Assembly (NCBI GenBank): GCA_900545715.1
Contig: URAJ01000006.1
Coordinates: 1 to 64,000 of the forward strand
Direction of reading: 5' to 3'
DNA length: 64,000 bases
Origin: an uncultured Opitutales bacterium
GTDB taxonomy: Bacteria; Verrucomicrobiota; Verrucomicrobiia; Opitutales; Intestinicryptomonadaceae
Shown: one piece after another, positions 9,448-16,850 of the stretch
Layout: the number at the start of each line of letters is the position of its first letter
Position numbering within the stretch: the first letter of the stretch is position 1
Program-made: the position numbers and the translations under genes
Notes under the pieces: generated by a model
What the model was told of the DNA's origin: nothing
Database searches by the model: none
Seen by the model: the letters and a program-made list of their open reading frames with translations, nothing else

Positions 9448-10533
9448 ATGGCACCAGCTAAGGTATATAAGGAAAAGGACGCTAATAAAAACATCCTTAA
9501 AAATAAAACGCTCGCCGTAATCGGCTATGGTTCCCAGGGGCACGCGCATGCGCTCAACCTCAAGGACAGCGGTTACAATGTAATCGTAGGGCTCTATCCC
9601 AAGAGCAAGTCGATAGAGGTGGCCAAGAAGCAAGGCTTCAAGGTTCTCCCCACAGCCGAAGCAGTCAAGGCCGCCGACATCATAATGATTGCCGTACCGG
9701 ACATGATTCAAGCCGATCTCTATGAAAAGGAAATCGCGCCGAATCTCACAAAGGGCAAGACTCTCGTGTTCTTGCACGGGCTCTCAATCCACTCCGGCCT
9801 CATTAAAGTGCCTGCCGGCATAAATGTAATTATGGTTGCCCCCAAGGGCCCCGGCCACACTGTTCGTTCGCAATACCTCGAAAACAAGGGCGTACCCGCC
9901 CTCATCGCTGTTGCGCAGGGCGGAAAAGACGCAAAGGCAATCGCCTTGGCATGGGCTGACGGCATAGGCGCAACCCGCGCGGGAGTAATCGAAACCACTT
10001 TCAAAGAAGAAATGGAAACAGACCTCTTCGGCGAACAGGCGGTTCTCTGCGGCGGCGTGAGCGCGCTAATCCAAGCCGGTTTTGAAACTCTCGTTAAAGC
10101 CGGATACAAACCCGAAATGGCATATTTTGAATGCTGCCACGAGCTCAAACTTATCGTTGACCTCATAAACCAAAGCGGCATAGCCGGCATGAGGTTCTCC
10201 ATATCCGAAACTGCAAAGTACGGTGATGTCACCCGCGGTCCGCGCGTAATCACCGACAAGACAAAGAAGGAAATGGAAAAAATCCTCAAAGAAATCCAGT
10301 CCGGCAAGTTTGTGAAAGAATGGGTTGCCGAATACAAGAGCGGCCTCAAAAAGTACAACAAACTCCTTGCTGAAGGCGAAAAGCACCCGATAGAAAAAGT
10401 CGGCCAGCGTCTGCGCGCGCTAATGCCGTGGGCTGCAAAGCAGAATATCAAGGGCGCACAAGCCTCCTATTCCGCTGTTGTGGAAGCGCCCAAGGCGCCT
10501 GCGAAGGCTCCCGCTAAGAAGGCGAAAAAATAG
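9448..10533 (+). CDS. ilvC: Ketol-acid reductoisomerase
   Basis: 361 residues, matching the short class I enzymes. It converts 2-acetolactate or 2-aceto-2-hydroxybutyrate to the dihydroxy acid with NAD(P)H and Mg, the second step of Val/Ile synthesis. The Rossmann motif [13 protein letters not shown] is at residues 23-35, then GLYPKSKS in the cofactor-specificity loop, [11 protein letters not shown], and the metal-binding [14 protein letters not shown] with the second-domain [11 protein letters not shown]. All are intact. The C-terminus carries an extra Lys/Ala/Pro tail, [15 protein letters not shown], which the enzyme does not need. The start is supported by AGGA eight bases upstream. It is monocistronic, with a terminator directly after it. 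IlvBN and ilvD are not in the window. Confidence 0.96.
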   Translation: MAPAKVYKEKDANKNILKNKTLAVIGYGSQGHAHALNLKDSGYNVIVGLYPKSKSIEVAKKQGFKVLPTAEAVKAADIIMIAVPDMIQADLYEKEIAPNLTKGKTLVFLHGLSIHSGLIKVPAGINVIMVAPKGPGHTVRSQYLENKGVPALIAVAQGGKDAKAIALAWADGIGATRAGVIETTFKEEMETDLFGEQAVLCGGVSALIQAGFETLVKAGYKPEMAYFECCHELKLIVDLINQSGIAGMRFSISETAKYGDVTRGPRVITDKTKKEMEKILKEIQSGKFVKEWVAEYKSGLKKYNKLLAEGEKHPIEKVGQRLRALMPWAAKQNIKGAQASYSAVVEAPKAPAKAPAKKAKK

Positions 10534-10551
10534 CGATTCTATTTAATCAAA

Positions 10552-10588
10552 GGACTCGGTTGCGAAATCGACCGGGTCTTTTTTTTTA
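10552..10588 (+). terminator. Rho-independent terminator after ilvC
   Basis: GGACTCGGT and ACCGGGTCT pair around a ten-base loop, followed by nine T. Confidence 0.92.
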
Positions 10589-10685
10589 ATGCCAGAATCC
10601 AAGGCGCGCAAATAAGACAGTGCGCCGCGGGTTTATTTAAGAACTGTGCGGATTCTATAAATTCCCGCCGAAAAATATATATTGA

Positions 10686-11552
10686 ATGAAGAAAATAAGG
10701 CTCGCAACACGTTCAAGTCCGCTGGCAATGGCGCAAGCGCACATGGCCGCCAAATATATAGGCTCCCGCATTCCAGGGGCGGAGTTTGAAATAGTTGAGG
10801 TAAAAACTTCCGGCGACAAGCGCCAAGATTGGTCTCTTGAAAGGTACGGCGGAAAGGGGCTTTTCACAAAAGAAATAGAAGAATCTCTACTTTCGGGCGA
10901 GGCCGATGTTGCCGTCCACAGCGCGAAAGATCTCCCCACGGAAACTCCAGAAGGGCTGGTATTGGCAGGTTGTATGCCGCGCGACGGTTGCGCCGATGTC
11001 TTGATTCTCCGTTCAGGGGTACAGGTTCCTGAACTGATAGCCTCTGGAAGTCCGCGCCGCCGGGCGCAGCTAAAAAAAATTTTTCCACAGGCAGTCTGGA
11101 CCGAGTTTAGGGGAAACGTGCATACGCGCCTTAAAAAACTTGCCGGAGGTTTTGCCGACGCTTCGGTGCTTTCCCTCGCCGGTCTTGAAAGGCTTGGAAT
11201 CGAGTCTTACGAGGGGTTGGAATTTAAGCCGATAAAGCTTGACGTATGCGTTCCTGCGGTGGGGCAGGGAATAATAGCGCTTCAATGCCGCGCAGAGTAT
11301 GCCGAAATTTACCGTCCGATTACCGATTCGCAGACGAACATGGCGTTCGCGCTTGAGCGGGAGTTCTTGAAGTCGCTTGGCGGCGGTTGCCAGAGTGCGT
11401 ATGCCGCAAATTGCGAAGGCGATGTATTGAGGATATACCACGAGGAGTGCGGGTTTCAAAAAATCGTGTTTCCGGAAGGCGGAGATTTTGCGTCGAGAAT
11501 GGAGATAGTGCGCGATTTAGCCGGCGGATTGAGGGAAAAGAAACTGCATTGA
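10686..11552 (+). CDS. hemC: Hydroxymethylbilane synthase (porphobilinogen deaminase)
   Basis: 288 residues, slightly shorter than the usual 305-320. It joins four porphobilinogens into hydroxymethylbilane for haem and related tetrapyrroles. The N-terminal RLATRSSPLAMAQA, then GGKGLFTKEIE, VHSAKDLPTE with the catalytic Asp region, ASGSPRRRAQL and FRGNVHTRLKKL are all diagnostic. Cys235 in LGGGCQSAYAA is the attachment site of the dipyrromethane cofactor. The shortening lies in the C-terminal domain after that Cys, which is reduced but not disrupted. A TATAAA at 10656-10661 may be its -10 box, although no good -35 is seen. No other haem genes are adjacent. Confidence 0.93.
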   Translation: MKKIRLATRSSPLAMAQAHMAAKYIGSRIPGAEFEIVEVKTSGDKRQDWSLERYGGKGLFTKEIEESLLSGEADVAVHSAKDLPTETPEGLVLAGCMPRDGCADVLILRSGVQVPELIASGSPRRRAQLKKIFPQAVWTEFRGNVHTRLKKLAGGFADASVLSLAGLERLGIESYEGLEFKPIKLDVCVPAVGQGIIALQCRAEYAEIYRPITDSQTNMAFALEREFLKSLGGGCQSAYAANCEGDVLRIYHEECGFQKIVFPEGGDFASRMEIVRDLAGGLREKKLH

Positions 11553-12299
11553 TTTTTTAATGCGGGTAAAATTTTTAAAATGTTTTGCGGGCGGGTTGGC
11601 TTTTAGCTAAGCCGCCTTTGATATTGCAGATTGGGGCGGCATGTTTTGCGAGAGTGCGCGGATTTATGCGCGCGTATGCGAATCTTGCCGCTTAATATTT
11701 TTAGTTTTAGCCTGCGTTGCGGCGGCGGTTTCCATAAGAAGGGCGGAATCTCGCTAATATTAAACAGCGGGGCGTGGAAGATTTTTAGTCCTAAAATTAT
11801 TTCCGAAGTTGGTATTTTTTTGAGGTGCTTTAAATTTTTCTGAATAGAAAATAGACTGAGGCGGGGTTTAAGAATTTTATTGAAATGGGCAATAAACAAT
11901 TTCCCGCGCCTTAAATGAAATGGCTGGAAAGTTGTATTTGAGCAGATGGGCGGATTTCTTAATGCTTTAAAGTTTTTAAAAGGTATGCGGAATGCGGCGC
12001 ATTGAGAAAAATATTTTTTCTTGGATTGGCATAGCCATGGATAATAAACAGTGGGAGCAACACGGAGTTTTTTGTTGGCGGGAGTAAAAAATCTTTGTAG
12101 TGAAAGAAAATTTTTCCCCTCGGTTATATATATGTGAGATTTTTTAGAGTATGTTTGGGAACGTGAATATAGTTGGGTTAGAATACTTGGTTCTCTGTGC
12201 GCATATTCTGCCAAAACATTGGATGGGCGATTTACCGTGGATTGCAAAACAGCCTAAAAAAAGCTTGAAATTTTCCGCCTTGCCGCTTCAATAAACCTT
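11553..12299. other. Gene-free region upstream of the pilus-like cluster
   Basis: About 750 bp, AT-rich. Just after hemC, a GGCTT/AAGCC hairpin (about 11595-11612) could be a weak terminator, but it lacks a real T-tract. A 214-codon minus-strand frame spans most of the gap. It is Ser/Lys/Phe-rich, has no ribosome site and resembles no family, so I do not call it. A promoter candidate for the cluster is TTGGGA at 12155-12160 and TAGAAT at 12179-12184 with an 18-bp spacer. Confidence 0.4.
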
Positions 12300-12977
12300 A
12301 TGAAGTCCATGAAACATGTATTACTATCATTTGTAGCATTAGCTTTTGCAGCGGCAGCCTTTGCGGCTCCTTCCAAAGAAGACCCCATAATAATCCAACA
12401 TTCTAAGCTCGACGCAAAACGCTTGCAGCCCGGCGCAGTGCCGAGTTCAAGCGGGCAGTGGACCCGCATAGAGATTCCGTTGTTTGCGAAGGAAAATCCC
12501 GACAACAAGGCGAACAACCAAAAGTGGATTCGCAATGTGGACGTCGATTTGATATTGGTGTATAAGGATCAGATGGCGACCGACAAGCGTTCGCTGGACA
12601 GCCTTATTGTATTGCGCTCAAAGGCGAAGTTGTTCGCCTTGGAAATAAACAAGAAGACGCCGGTAGTGTTCTATATTCCTTCCGAGGCGTACGAAATATA
12701 CAGGCTTGCGGCGGATCCGTTTGCGTGGAAGATAGAGGTGTCGATAAACGGTACGCCGATAGAATTGACGAAGCAAAACATAAAGACAATGCTTTCGAGG
12801 AACATTTACAAGAATGATGATCCGAAAGCGGTGTACGAATCGTTTATGAAATTGGTGGAGAAATCGGCCAAGGTAAACGACGGCGTGCTGATGTCTTTGC
12901 CTGAGTGCCCGTTCAACGTAAAGTTGTACGAGTATGGTAAATCGCAGTTGGTGCCGAATTACATTACGACAAAATAG
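12300..12977 (+). CDS. Amuc_1102-like exported protein, first gene of the pilus-like cluster
   Basis: 225 residues with a clean signal peptide ending at AFAAP (about residue 22). The rest is beta-rich: paired strands such as WTRIEIPLF and NVDVDLILVYK, a helix with YESFMKLVEKSAKV, and a C-terminal strand. It is not a pilin: there is no prepilin peptidase motif. Size, signal peptide and place directly before a PilM homologue match Amuc_1102 of Akkermansia, which has an immunoglobulin-like fold. The assignment rests on synteny and general features, not on an alignment. A 160-bp gap separates it from the pilM-like gene, so it could be a separate transcript. An ATG nine bases downstream is an equally good start. 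Confidence 0.7.
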   Translation: MKSMKHVLLSFVALAFAAAAFAAPSKEDPIIIQHSKLDAKRLQPGAVPSSSGQWTRIEIPLFAKENPDNKANNQKWIRNVDVDLILVYKDQMATDKRSLDSLIVLRSKAKLFALEINKKTPVVFYIPSEAYEIYRLAADPFAWKIEVSINGTPIELTKQNIKTMLSRNIYKNDDPKAVYESFMKLVEKSAKVNDGVLMSLPECPFNVKLYEYGKSQLVPNYITTK

Positions 12978-13137
12978 GGCCGAGGTACAGCGCGCAACAA
13001 TGTGCGGCAGAGCGCGTTGCATGCGCGCGGTGCAATTTGTGCGAAGTAAATGCAAAAAATGCTTTACTAAGCGGCTGAAAAGGTATTAGATTTATTTTCA
13101 TTCCGAATTTTTATTTTACCCCCGTTCACATTCAGAA

Positions 13138-14772
13138 ATGAGTTCTAAAAGCAAGCTTATAATAAACTGCGGAGCAACCCACGTTAGCGCGTCGGAGTTT
13201 GGAGTATCCGCCGGCCGTCTTGTTTTGGAAAGTTTTCAGGTGCAAGAACTGAAATACGACTATTCCAACCAGGAAGAATGGCTATCGGAACTTGCGGCGA
13301 CGCTAAAGATGATGAGAGTATCAGGTAAGGCGACAGTAATAGCGCCGTCGATGCTCCTGCTCACAAAGACAATAAAAATACCCCATGTAGACGAAGCCCG
13401 CAGGGCCGAGGTTATACAATTTGAGGCGGAAAAGAATATTCCGTACCCGATAAACGAGGTTTCGTGGGATTACGAAATAATATCCGACGACGGAGTCGAA
13501 ACGGAAATATTCCTGACCTCGATGAAATCGACGGCTGCGGACGATTTTTGCATGGCGCTTTCGCAAGCCGGCGTAATACCAGAGTCGATAGAGGCGTCCT
13601 CAATACTCGACTACAACGCGTGGAAGTATTGCGGGCTTGAAAACGACGTAATTCTCCTAAATGTAGGGTCGCGCTTTACGAATTTGATGATAGCGCGCGA
13701 GGACGGAGTTTTCGTGCGAAGCATACCTGTTGGAGGAAATTCGATAACGCAGGCAGTTGCCGATTCGCTCGGGCGCGACTTTGTGACAGCCGAGGAGCTG
13801 AAGCGCGGATTTTTTGCGAATGCGTCGCTTTCCTCGAATGCGGGAGCGGAGCACTTTACAAATGCGGCGACGTCCGTGATGCGCAGGATAGGTGTTGAGA
13901 TAAAGCGCTCTATAGTAAATTACAGACGTACTTCGCGCGTCGAAGCCCCGAAGAAAATATATTTGTGCGGCCGCGGGTCGCTCTTGCCCGGGTTTGCCGA
14001 ATTTTTGGCGGAAGACCAGAAGATGAGCGTGGAATACTTTGACGCTCTGGCGAATGTATCGGTGAGTCCGCGTGTAAACCAGGAATTGTTGTCGAGCTGC
14101 GCGTCGCAGGTGAGCGAAATAATCGGCGAGGCTGCAAGGCTGGTAATTCCCGGCTTGATGAGCGTAAATCTGCTGCCCAAGCACATTGTTGAAGAAACGG
14201 CATTCGCAAAGACGAGGCCGCTGATGGTGTTGGGTGCGGCGATATTGGTGGCCGCAACATTGCCGCCAATGTTCTTATTTACAAAATCGATAAGCGAGAA
14301 GACTGAAGCTACCGCCAAATTCCAGTCGATGATGCTCCCGATAGAGGACAGGGCTGCGGAGTTCAAGAAGAACGGCGAGACTGCGAATTCTTTGGAGGCA
14401 AAAATAAACGGTTTGGAAGGTTTGGCGAAATCGAAATCTAACTGGATAAATCTGTTTATAGATATAGAGAAGCGTCTGATGGAGCAAAAGGACGTCTGGC
14501 TCGACAATCTGAGAGTGCACCGCGCAGTAAAGAACGGCGTGCAGGAGTACAAGCTCGAGTTGACGGGAAGGCTTTTGATAAGAGACGTGGATCCGGAAAA
14601 TTTGGAGGCGTACGATACGCAGAAGGCAATAGACAGAATAACAAAGCTGCTGAATTCCTTTGTAAGTTCCGAATTTTTGAAGTCGTTTGAGAATGTGAGG
14701 ACCGACCCGTCGAATCCCCGCATTTTGAAGTTTGACTTTACTCTTGTTGTAAACCCCGACAAGCCGATATAA
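13138..14772 (+). CDS. PilM-PilN fusion, type IV pilus-like inner-membrane platform (Amuc_1101-like)
   Basis: 544 residues. Residues 1-335 are an actin-like PilM domain: LIINCGATHVSASEF at the nucleotide-binding start, a conserved AEVIQFEAEKNIPYPINEV segment, a second phosphate loop around LNVGSRFTNLMI, and CGRGSLLPGF. Residue 341 begins MSVNLLPKHI, which matches the (I/V)NLLP peptide at the N-terminus of PilN that normally docks into PilM. A membrane helix follows (about 360-382), then a coiled segment and a ferredoxin-like PilN periplasmic domain. In Proteobacteria PilM and PilN are separate proteins; here they are one chain. It should anchor the PilO-like and secretin partners encoded next. 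The gap to the next gene is 19 nt. Confidence 0.88.
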   Translation: MSSKSKLIINCGATHVSASEFGVSAGRLVLESFQVQELKYDYSNQEEWLSELAATLKMMRVSGKATVIAPSMLLLTKTIKIPHVDEARRAEVIQFEAEKNIPYPINEVSWDYEIISDDGVETEIFLTSMKSTAADDFCMALSQAGVIPESIEASSILDYNAWKYCGLENDVILLNVGSRFTNLMIAREDGVFVRSIPVGGNSITQAVADSLGRDFVTAEELKRGFFANASLSSNAGAEHFTNAATSVMRRIGVEIKRSIVNYRRTSRVEAPKKIYLCGRGSLLPGFAEFLAEDQKMSVEYFDALANVSVSPRVNQELLSSCASQVSEIIGEAARLVIPGLMSVNLLPKHIVEETAFAKTRPLMVLGAAILVAATLPPMFLFTKSISEKTEATAKFQSMMLPIEDRAAEFKKNGETANSLEAKINGLEGLAKSKSNWINLFIDIEKRLMEQKDVWLDNLRVHRAVKNGVQEYKLELTGRLLIRDVDPENLEAYDTQKAIDRITKLLNSFVSSEFLKSFENVRTDPSNPRILKFDFTLVVNPDKPI

Positions 14773-14791
14773 CGGTCAAAGAATTTGTCTG

Positions 14792-15898
14792 ATGAAATAC
14801 TTTAAGAAATACCCTATATTTTTTATAGCAATGTTCGTATTGATAGCGCTGTTTATAGCCGGCGCTGCGTACGATGTAATGCTTTATAATAACGATACGG
14901 CGTCGCTTGGGAAGCTGAATAGCGTGATGAGGCAGTACGACGATGTGCTTGCGACAGACCCGACCCAGCCCTCGATAGACGCTTCCGCGAAGAACATAAA
15001 GGAGCTTGAAAAGCACCTTGCCGACTTGGAGAAGGACTTGACCCGCGAGAGCGAGCATATATTCAAGCCTCTTACGGCCGAAGAAGGGTTCCAGTTGCGC
15101 GAGCAGTTGCGCGGTATGGTAAACTCATGGCGCGCCGAGGCGAAAAAGCGCGACATATACGTACCCGATGAAATGGACTTTGGGTACAAAAAGTACGTGG
15201 CGCCGACCGCCGACTCTCCGAAAGACGAGGCGATGCCAGCGATATGGAAACAGGTTTGCGTTTTGGACTACATCAACCAGAAACTTTTCAATTGCAAATC
15301 TAAAGAATCCCCCATGGCGATATTGAACGTCCAGCGCGAGATACTGCCTGAGGAAGGGATAAAAGAGGAAAAAAAGACGCGCCGAGTAAGGGCGTCTGCG
15401 CGATCGAAGTCGTCGGCTGCGCTGAGGGGCGACAACTTTAAGATAGACGAAAATATAACCGCCCGCAAGCCCGGCAGTTTGAACACTCTGGCATACAGGT
15501 TTGTGTTTACCGGGCATACTGATGTGCTCCGCAGGTTCTTGAACCAGTTGAAGGATTTCGACGCAATGCTCGTTGTAAGGAGCATAGATGTGAAACCCGC
15601 AGATACGTCGCTAATAATGATGGCGAACCCTGAGGAGGCCCTTGCCGAGGAAACGTCTGATGCGGCCGATGCGTTTGCATCGACAGGTTCCGAAGATGGC
15701 GGTGAAGCGCCTGCCGCGCCGGTGATAGACGAAAATAAAGTTCCTGTTGTGACGGACAACATTTCGGAATTCACAGTGGTGATAGAATACGTAGAAGTGG
15801 TCAAAGACGCGGCAAAGCCAGGTGATAAAAAGGACGCCGACAAGAATGGCGCAGCCGATAAAAAGGCAAAGGCGGCCACAAAACCAAAGAAACAATAA
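14792..15898 (+). CDS. Amuc_1100-like (PilO-type) membrane-anchored protein
   Basis: 368 residues. A short basic N-terminus is followed by one membrane helix (residues about 8-28) and a long helical region (NIKELEKHLADLEKDL), then a ferredoxin-like domain including YRFVFTGHTDVLRRFLNQL and a strand SEFTVVIEYVEVV. This is the plan of PilO and of Amuc_1100, the Akkermansia protein reported to signal through TLR2. Two features differ. A basic linker around residues 195-215 (KKTRRVRASARSKSS) is present, and the last 30 residues are a low-complexity Lys/Ala/Asp tail. Gene order supports the call, although sequence divergence is evidently large. It probably packs against the PilN part of the upstream fusion. 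Confidence 0.75.
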   Translation: MKYFKKYPIFFIAMFVLIALFIAGAAYDVMLYNNDTASLGKLNSVMRQYDDVLATDPTQPSIDASAKNIKELEKHLADLEKDLTRESEHIFKPLTAEEGFQLREQLRGMVNSWRAEAKKRDIYVPDEMDFGYKKYVAPTADSPKDEAMPAIWKQVCVLDYINQKLFNCKSKESPMAILNVQREILPEEGIKEEKKTRRVRASARSKSSAALRGDNFKIDENITARKPGSLNTLAYRFVFTGHTDVLRRFLNQLKDFDAMLVVRSIDVKPADTSLIMMANPEEALAEETSDAADAFASTGSEDGGEAPAAPVIDENKVPVVTDNISEFTVVIEYVEVVKDAAKPGDKKDADKNGAADKKAKAATKPKKQ

Positions 15899-15913
15899 AG
15901 AAGCGGCACAGAA

Positions 15914-16780
15914 ATGAAATACTACGATAAGATATTTTTTGTAATCGCCGTGATAGTGGCGGGTTTGTCTTGCGGATATTATTTTATGAACGAACCGAAG
16001 GGCGAACTATTGGAAGCGCGCGTGCAAACATTAGAAAAGAAATTGCCCGCCGGCATACCGTGGAAGAAGATAATAGTGCCCGAATTGAAAGTGACGTCGA
16101 TAGAATGGCCCGAAGTCAGGGCGCAAGACGAAGCCGGAAAATGGTTCTTCCAAGTATTTACGCCGCCCCAGATATGGGTTGACAAGAAGGGAAACTTCAT
16201 GACCGAGTCGCCTTATTACAAGGAGGTCGCGAGGCAGTCGTTTGCATTGAAGTATGTAGGCGTATCCAACGAGCCGTATCCGATAAAATACCTCGGATAT
16301 TTTGGGACAAAAGCGGAGCCGATAATCCAGTTTGAGAATACGGCTACGAACCTATCATTCATAGGTAAATTGAATGAGGAGATAATTGCGTCTGCTCCGT
16401 CAACCGGCAAAAAAATCAACCTCGGGCTGACTCCCAAGAAATTCGAGATAAAACGGGTTAAGAACGATAAAAACAATACAATATCGGACATTGTGACCGT
16501 AGTGTTGTACGATAAATCCCTTGGGAAGGACGTGACGATTTACTCCAATAAGGAGACCGTCATAGACGACCGCAGGAGAATATCGTTCTCTGCTCCCGAC
16601 GGCAGTGTATGGCATGTCAAGGCGCCAGGCGAATCGCGCAAGATTGGGACAGCTACATACAAGGTGAAGTCGATAGATTTTGATAAAGGCAATGCCGTAA
16701 TTGAGATGATTCCGGACAATGCCGATATCGAACCACAAACAATGAACCTAAGCGCGGCGGGAGTGACACCCGTCAAATAA
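15914..16780 (+). CDS. Amuc_1099-like membrane-anchored protein (PilP-like position)
   Basis: 288 residues with one N-terminal membrane helix (about residues 6-24) and an extracytoplasmic beta-rich body. It contains repeated short strands such as IIQFENTATNLSFIGKL and KKINLGLTPKKFEIKRV. In type IV pilus operons the place between PilO and the PilQ secretin belongs to PilP, which links the inner-membrane platform to the secretin. In Akkermansia it is Amuc_1099. No PilP lipobox is present, so the link to PilP is positional only. The gene lies 15 nt after the Amuc_1100-like gene and 70 nt before the secretin gene, on the same strand, and is surely part of the same operon. Confidence 0.7.
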   Translation: MKYYDKIFFVIAVIVAGLSCGYYFMNEPKGELLEARVQTLEKKLPAGIPWKKIIVPELKVTSIEWPEVRAQDEAGKWFFQVFTPPQIWVDKKGNFMTESPYYKEVARQSFALKYVGVSNEPYPIKYLGYFGTKAEPIIQFENTATNLSFIGKLNEEIIASAPSTGKKINLGLTPKKFEIKRVKNDKNNTISDIVTVVLYDKSLGKDVTIYSNKETVIDDRRRISFSAPDGSVWHVKAPGESRKIGTATYKVKSIDFDKGNAVIEMIPDNADIEPQTMNLSAAGVTPVK

Positions 16781-16850
16781 TTGAAAATAATTCTTTAAAA
16801 AACCCCAAAAAGTGTTAACGTCCATTTAACAAATTATAAATACAGCGAAT

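Noticed and set aside
9720..10451. 243-codon antisense frame inside ilvC
   Set aside because: Shadow caused by biased codon use; ilvC is certain.
11603..12247. 214-codon minus-strand open frame in the gap before the pilus-like cluster
   Set aside because: Composition is Ser/Lys/Phe-rich without any motif, there is no ribosome site, and the region is AT-rich like other intergenic DNA here.
13920..14762. 280-codon antisense frame inside the PilM-PilN gene
   Set aside because: Shadow of a strongly supported gene with matching domains on the plus strand.
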